Assembly (NCBI GenBank): GCA_002435785.1
Contig: DIUC01000004.1
Location: 1 to 46,659 of the forward strand
Direction of reading: 5' to 3'
DNA length: 46,659 nt
Origin: Saprospiraceae bacterium UBA6168
GTDB taxonomy: Bacteria; Bacteroidota; Bacteroidia; Chitinophagales; Saprospiraceae
Position numbers and translations under genes: made by a program. Positions 8,012 to 15,715 of this stretch are shown here, in pieces. Below the pieces are notes generated by a model. It had not been told where the DNA came from. It saw nothing but the letters and a program-made list of their open reading frames with translations, and did not search any database. Each line of letters opens with the position of its first letter. Within the stretch, counting starts at the first letter, position 1.

Positions 8012-9295
8012 ATGCTGGCCCGCACCTTTTCCAACTACATAGCCTCGTTTTCTGGGTTATCCCGTTCAGCCTGGCTGATTTCGCTCGCATCCTTTGTCAA
8101 CAGGAGCGGCACGATGGTGCTTCCCTTCATGTCCATTTACCTCACGACTGAGCTGGGCTTCACGTTGGCACAAGCTGGCATAGCCATGACGCTGTTTGGC
8201 TTCGGGTCGCTTACAGGCTCCTATCTTGGCGGGCATTTCTCCGACAAATTCGGTTATCACCGGGTGCTTTTTTGGTCGCTATTCTTGGGCGGCGCACTGT
8301 TCATTGTGTTGGGCTTTGTGAAAAGCCTGCATGGCATCTACCTCATGATTTTCCTGCTCAGTAGCATTGGCGACGCATTCCGTCCGGCCACCATGTCAGC
8401 GCTTGCTGCACATAGTACCCCCGAAAACCGTACCCGCTCCTACTCGCTTATGCGGATGTCCATCAACTTGGGCTTCACCATTGGTCCGGCAGTCGGCGGG
8501 GTGCTGGCAGCATGGAAGGGTTATCAGGTGCTGTTTTGGGTGGATGGTGCCACTTGCATTGCTTCTGCCATCTTTTTTCGGTCGCTCCTGAAGCCCAAAA
8601 AGGCGAGCAGTGAGGTGGATGCGATTAAAGTCGTTGACAAACAGCCCGTCAAGTCGCCTTACCGGGATACCCAATACCTGGTCTTCTTGTTGCTCACCAC
8701 GTTGGGAGCCACGGTGTTCTTGCAGCTAATTTCCACTTTGCCAGTATATTACGAGAAGGTAGTACACCTCAACGAATGGCAAATTGGGGCATTGCTCGCC
8801 TTCAATGGCCTTATCGTGTTCCTCATGGAGATGCCGTTGGTGTTCACCCTCGAACGTAAAATGAAGCGGATGAACTGCATCGCTGCTGGTGTGCTGATGT
8901 ATGCCTTCGGCTATATGGTGCTAAATTCCGCTCCGCAAAGCCTTGCCATTGCGGTGTTGTCCATGTTTGCGCTTTCGGTGGGCGAGATATTCAACATGCC
9001 CTTCTCCAACTCGTTCGCCCTGAGCCGCACCACGGATGCCAACCGGGGAAAGTATATGGGGCTGTACTCAATGACATACTCGCTTGCACATATCATAGGG
9101 CCTTATTTTTCGATGAGGATAGCAGAGAAACAAGGCTTCGACACGCTTTGGAACATCTCCGGGGTGATATGTGTGCTGACTTTTTTCGGTTTTTTGGCAA
9201 TGAAAAAACGGAATCCCGACCCCGCCAAGCCTGTGGAAGCGCCCATTCCTGCGGAACGTTCACCGTTGGCGCCCATTGAGCAAGTTCTTGAATGA
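8012..9295 (+). CDS. MFS transporter, drug/solute efflux type
   Basis: A 427-residue polytopic membrane protein with the 12-helix pattern of the major facilitator superfamily. After helix 2 is the family signature GGHFSDKFGYHRVLFWSL (G-x3-D-x2-G-x-[RK] type loop). Helix 5 carries LGFTIGPAVGGVLAAWKGYQ, a motif-C-like Gly/Pro stretch typical of drug:H+ antiporters. A cytoplasmic loop (KPKKASSEVDAIKVVDKQP) splits the protein into two six-helix halves. The substrate cannot be read from the sequence; an MdtG/MdtH-like efflux pump is the nearest guess. The gene lies 80 bp before gpsA on the same strand, with no terminator between them. Confidence 0.9.
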   Translation: MLARTFSNYIASFSGLSRSAWLISLASFVNRSGTMVLPFMSIYLTTELGFTLAQAGIAMTLFGFGSLTGSYLGGHFSDKFGYHRVLFWSLFLGGALFIVLGFVKSLHGIYLMIFLLSSIGDAFRPATMSALAAHSTPENRTRSYSLMRMSINLGFTIGPAVGGVLAAWKGYQVLFWVDGATCIASAIFFRSLLKPKKASSEVDAIKVVDKQPVKSPYRDTQYLVFLLLTTLGATVFLQLISTLPVYYEKVVHLNEWQIGALLAFNGLIVFLMEMPLVFTLERKMKRMNCIAAGVLMYAFGYMVLNSAPQSLAIAVLSMFALSVGEIFNMPFSNSFALSRTTDANRGKYMGLYSMTYSLAHIIGPYFSMRIAEKQGFDTLWNISGVICVLTFFGFLAMKKRNPDPAKPVEAPIPAERSPLAPIEQVLE

Positions 9296-9375
9296 TGTTC
9301 TTCTTGCAGGTGCGTTTTTGAAAAAAATGTACTTTTACCGTTTGGCCAAAATCTCCCAAGAAACTGCAAAGCAGC

Positions 9376-10431
9376 ATGTCAAAAAACAATCAATATTCTT
9401 GTGCAGGCGTCATTGGTTCCGGCAGTTTCGGCACTGCGGTATCGAACTTGTTGGCCGTCAACACTGATGTCCTGATTTTTAGCCGACGGGAGTCGTTGGT
9501 CGAGGCCATCAACAAGGAGCATCGGCATCCGGTGTTCAATATTTCGCTCCCCGAAAGGATACGTGCCACTTCCGACCTTGAAGAAGTGGCACAAAGTTGC
9601 ACGTTTATCTTCCCCATCGTGACTTCAGAGGGGTTTCGGCCCATGATGCAAAGCCTATCCCCCTTCCTGCGCCCCTACCACATCCTCATTCATGGCACCA
9701 AGGGTTTTGACATAAAAAACATGACCCAAGAGGAGCTTCGCCAGGGCAAAATCACCCGCAACAGTGTTCGGACCATGAGCGAGGTCATCCGGGAGGAGTC
9801 CGTGGTGGTACGTGTTGGCTGCCTATCCGGCCCTAACCTTGCCTCTGAAATTATGGCTGGCCAACCAACGGCCACGGTCATCGGCAGCAAGTTTGACGAA
9901 GTGGTGAGCGCCGGCAAAAAGCTCTTGAGCAGTAGGTATTTCCAGGTTTTTGGCACCTATGAGATATTGGGAGCCGAGCTGGCCGGAGCGCTCAAGAACA
10001 TCATTGCCATTGGGAGCGGGATTTTGGGAGGCTTGGGCATGGGCAAAAACATTCAGGCATTGCTCATCAACCGGGGCCTGATTGAGATGATTTATTTCGG
10101 AAAGGCATTTGGCGCATCACCGAAGCCATTCGTAGGTACGGCGGGCATTGGCGACCTTATTTGTACGGCCACAAGCATGAGCAGCCGCAACTACACCTTC
10201 GGCTACCGACTGGGACAAGGAGAAAGTACCAAGGAAATCCTTGCCTCTATGCCCGAAATCGCCGAGGGAGTGCGTACCCTGCGGATTGCGAAGCACTTGG
10301 CGGACCACCTCAAGTTGCACGTGCCCATCACGCAGATGCTGTACAAGGCGGTGCACGAGGACTACGACATCAGCCAAGCCATCGAGTACCTCATGCGGTA
10401 TCCTTATTATGTGGACGTGGATTTTATTTAG
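9376..10431 (+). CDS. gpsA: NAD(P)-dependent glycerol-3-phosphate dehydrogenase
   Basis: 351 residues, the usual length. The enzyme reduces dihydroxyacetone phosphate to sn-glycerol-3-phosphate in the cytoplasm, the backbone for phospholipids. The N-terminus has the Rossmann dinucleotide fold (GVIGSGSFGTAVSNLLA), the middle has the family stretch GCLSGPNLASEIMAGQPTA, and the catalytic Lys lies in AGALKNIIAIGSGIL. The C-terminal domain has FVGTAGIGDLICTATS and SRNYTFGYRLG, both typical of GpsA. The gene ends at a clear intrinsic terminator 52 bp downstream. Confidence 0.96.
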   Translation: MSKNNQYSCAGVIGSGSFGTAVSNLLAVNTDVLIFSRRESLVEAINKEHRHPVFNISLPERIRATSDLEEVAQSCTFIFPIVTSEGFRPMMQSLSPFLRPYHILIHGTKGFDIKNMTQEELRQGKITRNSVRTMSEVIREESVVVRVGCLSGPNLASEIMAGQPTATVIGSKFDEVVSAGKKLLSSRYFQVFGTYEILGAELAGALKNIIAIGSGILGGLGMGKNIQALLINRGLIEMIYFGKAFGASPKPFVGTAGIGDLICTATSMSSRNYTFGYRLGQGESTKEILASMPEIAEGVRTLRIAKHLADHLKLHVPITQMLYKAVHEDYDISQAIEYLMRYPYYVDVDFI

Positions 10432-10482
10432 CACTGAAAGGATGGGGTTTTGGGCAAGGGAAGGTTCAATTTTGGGCAAAAA

Positions 10483-10510
10483 AAAAGCCGTGTCCTTTGA
10501 CACGGCTTTT
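10483..10510 (+). terminator. Intrinsic terminator after gpsA
   Basis: A 12-bp stem AAAAGCCGTGTC / GACACGGCTTTT (10483-10494 and 10499-10510) with a CTTT loop. A-rich before and T-rich after, so it may work both ways. Confidence 0.8.
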
Positions 10511-10570
10511 CAAGAATAATCCCATGAACATATCCAAAAACGAAATCTTTTTCAGGATTTTGCGCTAAAA

Positions 10571-10602
10571 TTTGCGCTTTGTAAAATCCTGAGGTATTTT
10601 TG
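10571..10602 (+). promoter_or_regulatory. Promoter of a candidate small RNA
   Basis: TTTG at 10571-10574, a 20-nt spacer, then TATTTTTG at 10595-10602. This is an excellent match to the Bacteroidota TTTG-N~20-TANNTTTG consensus. The expected start is about 10609, and no normal gene follows before the terminator at 10703-10731. Confidence 0.55.
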
Positions 10603-10608
10603 CATCAG

Positions 10609-10731
10609 CCTAAAATTTTTGAAAGAGAAGAAAGATTTTTTTTATCCTATTTTTTTGCGAATTCTGCATTAGAGTTAGTATCCCATGAACGAATTTTAAT
10701 CGGGCCGGCTACTTTTAGTCGGCCTTTTTTT
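10609..10731 (+). ncRNA. Candidate small RNA of ~120 nt with a 4-codon ORF
   Basis: This stretch runs from the predicted start of the promoter at 10571-10602 to the terminator hairpin at 10703-10724, whose 9-bp stem (one G-T pair), CTTT loop and run of seven T are typical of intrinsic termination. It contains one copy of the repeated start context (TCCCATGAAC) with the mini-ORF MNEF at 10685-10699. The unit is bounded by 13-bp inverted repeats (10602-10614 and 10734-10746), which could close the RNA or mark a small mobile element. Function is unknown. Confidence 0.4.
10703..10731 (+). terminator. Intrinsic terminator of the candidate small RNA
   Basis: Stem 10703-10711 / 10716-10724 (GGCCGGCTA / TAGTCGGCC, one G-T pair), loop CTTT, then T7. 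Confidence 0.8.
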
Positions 10732-10819
10732 GCTTTAGGCTGATGCGTATCTTTAGTTGGGTACAATCTTGTCGGAAAAGTTAGTATTACCCCCTCGTTG
10801 TTCGAGGGGGCATACTACC

Positions 10820-10950
10820 AACAAATTATAATCCCATGAACATAATCAATTTGATGTCAAGGTTTTGAAAACTGGGTTTGAAAAACAGCCCGTCCCGACG
10901 GCTTACCGTCGGGACGACTGGCTATTAACAAATTATAATCCCATGAACAT
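10820..10950 (+). repeat. Two copies of a 24-nt leader repeat, 107 bp apart
   Basis: Identical 24-nt blocks at 10820-10843 and 10927-10950, each ending in CCCATGAACAT. Shorter matches of 16 nt and 10 nt lie at 10516-10531 and 10681-10690. In both full copies the block follows a hairpin by 10 nt (hairpins 10782-10817 and 10891-10916). Confidence 0.8.
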
Positions 10951-11322
10951 TTTCAAAACTGTTGGCCGATTCGTTAACCAGCTTTTTTGCACTCATCCAC
11001 TTTTTCAATCTCCGCTTTTCCGTCCGCCTCTTTGTTATTCATTAATCACGATACAAATGTGCGGGATGAAAACCCTACCAGCAAGGACATATTTTGGCCT
11101 TTGTGAGGGAAATATTTTTTCACTTTAGGTAAAATTTGCTACCACAATAATCTGTTTATCAATTAGTTAATGTTTTTATATTTAGCCTAAGTTTTGATTC
11201 AATGTGAAAATTATGATTCCAAAAAATCAATTTTGTGAGATTTTTTTTTGATTTTTTTTCTTCATCCCTTGACAAAAAAGAAGTGGCTTGCTGAAAAACA
11301 CCGTTTTGTCGGCAGATTTTCC

Positions 11323-11367
11323 CTAAAAAAAAGGTCTTCGAAAACGCACTGAACGTTCTCGAAGACC
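11323..11367 (-). terminator. Intrinsic terminator of the ECF sigma gene
   Basis: Read on the minus strand, the stem is GGTCTTCGA / TCGAAGACC (11359-11367 and 11333-11341), extended inside by four more pairs past one mismatch, with a 7-nt loop. It is followed by a run of T on the minus strand (the A-tract from 11325). It lies ~35 bp after the stop codon. Confidence 0.85.
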
Positions 11368-11401
11368 CACTTTGGCCTAAGTTGACCCATCAGACCCTTG
11401 C

Positions 11402-11935
11402 CTAAGCCCGAATCAACATCTCTTCCACATAGCGGTAGCGCTTCTTGATTTGCTCCTTCAGCTCCCGGCGGGCAAAGAAGATGCGGCTCTTGATGGTGCC
11501 AAGCGGTAGTTTGAAGTGGTCAGCGATTTCTTGGTACTTATATCCTTGGTAGTGCATCATGAATGGCGCCTTGATGCTGTCGTCCAATTTCTCAATCAGG
11601 TCTTTCAGCTCCTTGATTAAGATATTGGCGTCGCCACCATTCTCCTCCTGTCTGCCACCTGAATTCAAATAGTAGAGATTGTCGGTAGAATCCATGATGG
11701 TATTGGACTTGACTTTCTTGCGGTAGTTATTAATGAAGATGTTCTTCATAATGGTGAAAGCCCAAGCCTTGAGATTGGTGTCGGGCATGAACTTGTCCCT
11801 GTTCGACATGGCCCGGAAGGCGGTCTCTTGGTACAAGTCTTTTGCGTCGTCTGTATTCTGAGTCAAATTGTAGGCGAACGCATTGAGTATCGGGGAAAGC
11901 TCGAAAAACCTGCTGTTGAACTCGAATGTTGACAT
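11402..11935 (-). CDS. ECF-type RNA polymerase sigma factor
   Basis: 177 residues, normal for an ECF sigma factor. Region 2 is clear (AFAYNLTQNTDDAKDLYQET, LKAWAFTIMKNIFINNYRKK). So is region 4 with its helix-turn-helix (DDSIKAPFMMHYQGYKYQEIADHFKLPLGTIKSRIFFARRELKEQI). A low-complexity linker with NSGGRQEENGG lies between them. No anti-sigma gene is adjacent; the gene is single, with its own promoter and terminator, so control may be at transcription or by an unlinked partner. The final residues (KKRYRYVEEMLIRA) form a short basic tail. Confidence 0.93.
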   Translation of the reverse strand: MSTFEFNSRFFELSPILNAFAYNLTQNTDDAKDLYQETAFRAMSNRDKFMPDTNLKAWAFTIMKNIFINNYRKKVKSNTIMDSTDNLYYLNSGGRQEENGGDANILIKELKDLIEKLDDSIKAPFMMHYQGYKYQEIADHFKLPLGTIKSRIFFARRELKEQIKKRYRYVEEMLIRA

Positions 11936-11975
11936 GATATTTACTTTTTATTGTTAGTTGATTTAATTCTCGCAA

Positions 11976-12006
11976 CAAAGGTAAGCAGCTTGTTCAATAT
12001 CTTCAA
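11976..12006 (-). promoter_or_regulatory. Promoter of the ECF sigma gene
   Basis: On the minus strand TTG (12006-12004), a 20-nt spacer and TACCTTTG (11983-11976) match the Bacteroidota consensus, giving a leader of ~35 nt to the ATG at 11935. The start of the gene is an AT-rich region without Shine-Dalgarno. Confidence 0.6.
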
Positions 12007-12295
12007 CAAAATGATTCAACAAAAGGGAATTTTTTTAAAAAAAAGAACAGATTTGAAAATTTAATTGGTTCAATTATTTGAAAATAAGGCTATTATGCAA
12101 AATTGTTTTTATTTTTAATTTTCAATAATTTTTGAAAATTTGAGATAAACCAGCCTTCAAGCTGGCCTTTGATGCCTCGATGTCAACAAACTTGGGCCAA
12201 CCAGTTGGGGTTGCCCGCCTTGCTTCGCCAAAAAGGTGCCGCCAAAACCGACCGTGGAAAGCTTTGTCTATCCAGCCCAACCTTAATAAATTGAA

Positions 12296-12329
12296 TTGCA
12301 TTCTGTGAAGCCGAATTATCTTACTTTTG
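12296..12329 (+). promoter_or_regulatory. Promoter of tatA
   Basis: TTG at 12296-12298, a 23-nt spacer and a perfect -7 element TACTTTTG at 12322-12329, giving a leader of ~90 nt to the tatA start at 12425. Between the sigma-gene promoter and this one (12007-12295) I see only AT-rich DNA and a small hairpin near 12150. Confidence 0.5.
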
Positions 12330-12424
12330 TCTTGATTTGGAATGCTTGATAACCGAATTGCGTGTTTGGGGCCATTTCCAATTTTCGAGACAAGCTCGAA
12401 ACCACAATTCAAAAAATATTTATC

Positions 12425-12655
12425 ATGACCTTTACTTTTTTGTTCATTCAAAACCTGAACATGACAGAATTGCTTATAATCTTAGGAGTTGTGCTACTGC
12501 TGTTCGGTGGCAAGAAAATCCCTGAACTGATGCGGGGCGTCGGTAAGGGAATCCGGGAGTTCAACAATGCCCGCAATTCCGTAGAAGAGGAGTTGAAAGA
12601 AGGGATGCGTGAGTACGACAAGAAGAAAATTGAGGAAAAAAGGGCTGCTGAGTAA
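12425..12655 (+). CDS. tatA: Sec-independent (twin-arginine) translocase subunit TatA/TatE
   Basis: 76 residues. TatA forms the pore part of the Tat system, which exports folded proteins across the inner membrane. It has one N-terminal membrane helix (LLIILGVVLLLFGGKKIPEL), the conserved FGGKKIPEL hinge, an amphipathic helix (MRGVGKGIREFNNARNSV) and a charged tail. The start at 12425 is chosen because it gives the usual short N-terminus (MTFTFLFIQNLNMTEL) before the helix; the frame is open further upstream without family-like sequence. No tatC is adjacent in this window. It converges with the DUF4197 gene. Confidence 0.93.
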   Translation: MTFTFLFIQNLNMTELLIILGVVLLLFGGKKIPELMRGVGKGIREFNNARNSVEEELKEGMREYDKKKIEEKRAAE

Positions 12656-12677
12656 TCAGCGCAACGGCACTGCAGCC

Positions 12678-12719
12678 GGCAGTTCGATGGAAAATTTTCA
12701 AAAAAACCGTCGAACTGCC
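12678..12719. terminator. Possible shared hairpin between tatA and the DUF4197 gene
   Basis: A perfect 10-bp inverted repeat (GGCAGTTCGA at 12678-12687, TCGAACTGCC at 12710-12719) with a 22-nt loop that includes AAAAAAA. It lies between the two convergent genes. There is no clean T-tract, so termination is only a guess. Confidence 0.4.
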
Positions 12720-12739
12720 TACTGCTACCGTCAGGTTTG

Positions 12740-13453
12740 TTATTTTTTGTCCTGCTTCGCAAAGACTTTCTTGAGCAAGTCGGAAGTTCTGGCCGCTATA
12801 TTGGTCCGGATGTTCAGCTCTTCTTTCTCCACCATGCTGAACAAGCCGTTCAGCGCCTGTTGCGTTACATAGTCGTCCAAGTCGGGGTTGGCTTTTTCCA
12901 CCAATGGTATTTTGTTGTAGGCATTCACCGCATCGCTCCAATATTTGCGGGCATCGAACTTGTCCAGCGACTGCACGATGACCGGGTTGAACTCCTTGTA
13001 GAGCGCATCCGAGGTCGTTCGGTTCAAAAAGGAAGTAGCAGCATTCTGCTCGCCCATCAGGATATTCATCGCATCCGAAAACGTCATCTGCCGAATGGCG
13101 CTCACGAAAATCGGCTTTGCCTTTTTGGCGGCATCCTCTGCCCCTCGGTTGATTTTTTCCAAAATCTTATCCTCCACATTGCTGAACCCTGGCACGTTTC
13201 GCAGCTTATTGGCCACTTTTTGCGCCTCTGGCGGCAGTAAAATCTTGTAAGCGCTCTTGTAAAAGCCATCCCTTACAGAAAGCGCTTCCGAGCCTTTGCC
13301 AATTCCTATCTCAAGTGCTTCCTTTAGACCAGACGACACTTCCGCAGAGGTAAGACCAGTGCTTCCGAGGGCATCCATTGTTCTTTGAAGTGCAGCGGGG
13401 TCGCAAGCAGCAAGCTGAAAACAAAAGAGCACGAGCAATACTTTTTTAATCAT
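12740..13453 (-). CDS. DUF4197 domain lipoprotein
   Basis: 237 residues, starting with a lipoprotein signal (MIKKVLLVLFCFQLAAC, lipobox LAAC, lipidated Cys17). The mature part matches the DUF4197 pattern seen across Bacteroidota and Proteobacteria: GLTSAEVSSGLKEALEIGIGKG, PPEAQKVANKLRNVPG, MTFSDAMNILMGEQNAATSF, VTQQALNGLFSMVEKEE. It is mostly helical and sits on a membrane surface facing the periplasm. The biochemical role of the family is not established. The four tandem AAATG units upstream of the start (about 13466-13485) are a minor simple repeat. Confidence 0.88.
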   Translation of the reverse strand: MIKKVLLVLFCFQLAACDPAALQRTMDALGSTGLTSAEVSSGLKEALEIGIGKGSEALSVRDGFYKSAYKILLPPEAQKVANKLRNVPGFSNVEDKILEKINRGAEDAAKKAKPIFVSAIRQMTFSDAMNILMGEQNAATSFLNRTTSDALYKEFNPVIVQSLDKFDARKYWSDAVNAYNKIPLVEKANPDLDDYVTQQALNGLFSMVEKEELNIRTNIAARTSDLLKKVFAKQDKK

Positions 13454-13561
13454 TGTTTTATTTTAAATGAAATGAAATGAAATGCTTCAAGCTACCACAT
13501 TTGAACGCACGACTCAAAGGAAGTTAGCTTACTGAAACGTTATTTTTAATCGCAACGCCCA

Positions 13562-14077
13562 TCAACTGGCATAAAACTCCAAACAGTCCTTGCACAAGCA
13601 ACGGTCACCGTACTGTCCCTTTAGCTGGTCGAGGGTTTTCTTGAAAAGCTGGGTGTCCATGCACCAGCAGGTATGGTCACCATAACAAAGCAAAGGCTTA
13701 TCGCAGCGGGCACACCGCTTAGAGAAGTCGCCGTCCACTTCCACAAACGCTGCATCCACCCTCCCGCCAAGCGGTGGGTTCAGCTTTTTCACCCGCACCT
13801 TCAGCTCCTTGACGAACTTGAACTGGTGCTTGATGCCGAGCGCAATTCGATTCGCCACTGCCTCCAGCAACTTGGAGTTCTTGCGCATGGCCGCTTCGCA
13901 AATCAGGTAAATGGTCTCGTAGTTGATGGTTTGGTACAGGTCGTCGTCCACCGCTGCCTTGGTGAAGACCGTTTCCACGTAAACATCCACCACATAATCG
14001 TTGCCTATTACCTGCTCCTCCTCGTAAAATCCGTGATGCGAATAAAACCGCATTCCCTCCAATGCTATCATTGCCAT
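13562..14077 (-). CDS. folB: Dihydroneopterin aldolase fused to a cysteine-rich CWC domain
   Basis: 171 residues from the start at 14077; the frame is open to 14152, but the FolB fold begins at MIALEGMRFYSHHGFYEEE. Residues ~1-120 are FolB, which splits dihydroneopterin into 6-hydroxymethyl-dihydropterin and glycolaldehyde in folate synthesis. The active-site Glu (EEEQVIGN), the substrate-binding stretch INYETI, LLEAVANRIA and the catalytic Lys in KKLNPPLGG are all present. The last ~50 residues carry a CWC-type domain (CARCDKPLLCYGDHTCWC ... CLCKDCLEF) with seven Cys, a likely metal site. FolB is normally ~120 residues, so this is a fusion. It is single here, divergent from gcdH. Confidence 0.88.
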   Translation of the reverse strand: MAMIALEGMRFYSHHGFYEEEQVIGNDYVVDVYVETVFTKAAVDDDLYQTINYETIYLICEAAMRKNSKLLEAVANRIALGIKHQFKFVKELKVRVKKLNPPLGGRVDAAFVEVDGDFSKRCARCDKPLLCYGDHTCWCMDTQLFKKTLDQLKGQYGDRCLCKDCLEFYAS

Positions 14078-14186
14078 TCCGCTTGGTTTGTTTTGTTGAA
14101 AGAATAGGGGTAAAATTAGGAAAAGTTTGTGCATCCTACCTTGCACCAGCACATTCAGAAAACTGGAAACTGTTGCCCCATTTGCG

Positions 14187-14194
14187 TATTTTTG
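14187..14194 (+). promoter_or_regulatory. -7 promoter element upstream of gcdH
   Basis: TATTTTTG, a perfect TANNTTTG match, ~97 bp before the gcdH start codon. No clear -33 TTG at the normal spacing. Confidence 0.45.
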
Positions 14195-14290
14195 CGCCGC
14201 AAATCAAATACCCTAACCTGCACCTGAAGTTGACAACCGAACAACAACTATCCGTTTCTCATCTTCTGGTCCTTTATACATTAATACATT

Positions 14291-15511
14291 ATGCACGATT
14301 CAAGCAACGGCACTGCCACATTTGCCAAAAAAGCAAAAGAAGACCGCTACCAGTACCACGATTATTATGGAGTGGACGAACTCCTGAGCGAGGAACACCT
14401 GCTGGCCCGCGATGCGGTGCGGGCTTGGGTGAAGTCGGAAGTGTCGCCCATCATTGAAGAATATGCCGACAAGGCACAATGCCCCCATCACCTCTTCAAA
14501 GGGCTTGCAGAAATCGGTGCCTTCGGCCCAAGCCTGCCCGCCGAGTACGGCTGTGGCGGCATGGACGAAATCGCCTACGGCATCATCATGCAGGAATTGG
14601 AACGGGGCGACTCAGGCGTTCGCTCCATGGCCAGTGTGCAAGGCTCGCTGGTGATGTACCCAATATACAAGTTTGGCTCGGAAGAACAGCGCCGCCACTA
14701 CCTACCCAAACTGGCCAGTGGAGAGTACATCGGCTGCTTCGGCCTCACCGAACCAGACCACGGCTCCAACCCATCCGGCATGACCACCAACATCAAGGAC
14801 GACGGCGACGCCTATATCCTGAATGGCGCCAAGATGTGGATTACCAACTCACCAGTGGCCGATGTTGCCGTCGTTTGGGCAAGGGACGAGGAAGGCATCA
14901 TACGTGGCCTGATAGTAGAAAAAGACATGCCCGGCTTCTCCGCCCCCGAAATCCACGGCAAATGGTCGCTCCGGGCGTCCATCACGGGGGAACTGGTCTT
15001 CGAGGACGTGCGAGTGCCAAAGAAAAACGTGCTGCCCAATGTCAAAGGGATGAAAGGTCCTTTGTCCTGCCTATCGAAGGCCCGCTATGGCATTGCTTGG
15101 GGCGTTATCGGCGCAGCGCTCGACTGCTACGACACGGCGCTTCGCTACTCGCAAGAACGCATACAGTTCGACCGCCCAATTGGTGGGTTCCAGCTCACGC
15201 AAAAGAAATTGGCGGAGATGATAACCGAAATCACAAAAGCTCAACTAATGGCATGGCGATTGGGCACTTTGGCAAATGCGGGCAAGGCCACTCCTGCCCA
15301 GGTTTCCATGGCCAAGCGCAACAACGTTTTCATGGCGCTGACGGTGGCCAGAGAGTCACGTCAAATACTCGGCGGCATGGGTATCACCAATGAGTATCCC
15401 ATCATGCGACACATGATGAACCTAGAAACGGTGTTGACCTACGAAGGCACCCACGACATCCACCTGCTTATCACAGGCATGGACATCACTGGGTTCAACG
15501 CCTTTTCATAA
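14291..15511 (+). CDS. gcdH: Glutaryl-CoA dehydrogenase (acyl-CoA dehydrogenase family)
   Basis: 406 residues, normal length. This FAD enzyme oxidises and decarboxylates glutaryl-CoA to crotonyl-CoA, in lysine/tryptophan breakdown. It matches the GCDH subgroup rather than generic acyl-CoA dehydrogenases: RSMASVQGSLVMYPIYKFGSEEQ with the substrate Arg/Ser, CFGLTEPDHGSNPSGM, YILNGAKMWITNSP, ARYGIAWGVIGAA, RQILGGMGITNEYPIMRHMMNLE and TYEGTHDIHLLI with the catalytic Glu. The gene is alone between folB and an OmpA-like gene, with no other lysine-degradation gene nearby. Only the absence of pathway neighbours leaves room for a related dicarboxyl-CoA substrate. Confidence 0.95.
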   Translation: MHDSSNGTATFAKKAKEDRYQYHDYYGVDELLSEEHLLARDAVRAWVKSEVSPIIEEYADKAQCPHHLFKGLAEIGAFGPSLPAEYGCGGMDEIAYGIIMQELERGDSGVRSMASVQGSLVMYPIYKFGSEEQRRHYLPKLASGEYIGCFGLTEPDHGSNPSGMTTNIKDDGDAYILNGAKMWITNSPVADVAVVWARDEEGIIRGLIVEKDMPGFSAPEIHGKWSLRASITGELVFEDVRVPKKNVLPNVKGMKGPLSCLSKARYGIAWGVIGAALDCYDTALRYSQERIQFDRPIGGFQLTQKKLAEMITEITKAQLMAWRLGTLANAGKATPAQVSMAKRNNVFMALTVARESRQILGGMGITNEYPIMRHMMNLETVLTYEGTHDIHLLITGMDITGFNAFS

Positions 15512-15520
15512 AACACAAAT

Positions 15521-15553
15521 GGGCTGGCCGATAAGCTGGTTATCGGCCAACCC
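15521..15553 (+). terminator. Hairpin after gcdH
   Basis: GGGCTGGCCGATA pairs with TATCGGCCAACCC (15521-15533 and 15541-15553, one mismatch, 7-nt loop) 9 bp after the gcdH stop. There is no T-run after it, so it may be an mRNA end stabiliser or a weak terminator. Confidence 0.5.
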
Positions 15554-15715
15554 AACATATAATCATCCGAACATTTTCCGCACTTTTTACATTCTACAAG
15601 CAGCTTTTTAGGTGGAAACCTGTTTTTAAAACAATCCTAACCGCTGCGACAAACTAATCCACCTATTAGCACGTTAGAAACCTTTGAATTTTATTTTGTA
15701 AAAAATAACCGGACA

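Larger units (their letters stand above)
10432..11401. other. 970-bp repeat-rich spacer: four TCCCATGAAC leaders with hairpins
   Basis: No ordinary gene is visible. The same start-codon context, TCCCATGAAC, occurs four times on the plus strand, with ATGs at 10524, 10685, 10836 and 10943. Each opens a short reading frame: MNISKNEIFFRILR, MNEF, MNIINLMSRF, and a 61-codon frame starting MNIFKTVGRF. The last two copies share an identical 24-nt block (10820-10843 and 10927-10950). Each of these is preceded by a stable hairpin (10782-10817 and 10891-10916). A promoter and terminators lie within the region. These may be remnants or leaders of a duplicated gene; see the findings. Confidence 0.6.

Noticed and set aside
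10431..10475. G-rich stretch after gpsA as a second quadruplex.
   Set aside because: Runs are only two to four G with a long last loop, so it is weak.
12122..12451. A 109-codon open frame on the minus strand overlapping the tatA leader, with the phrase TPTGWPKFVDIEASKASLKAG.
   Set aside because: It lies antisense to the tatA promoter and leader, has no recognisable family, and its start is within tatA. Low chance of being a gene; kept out of the feature list.
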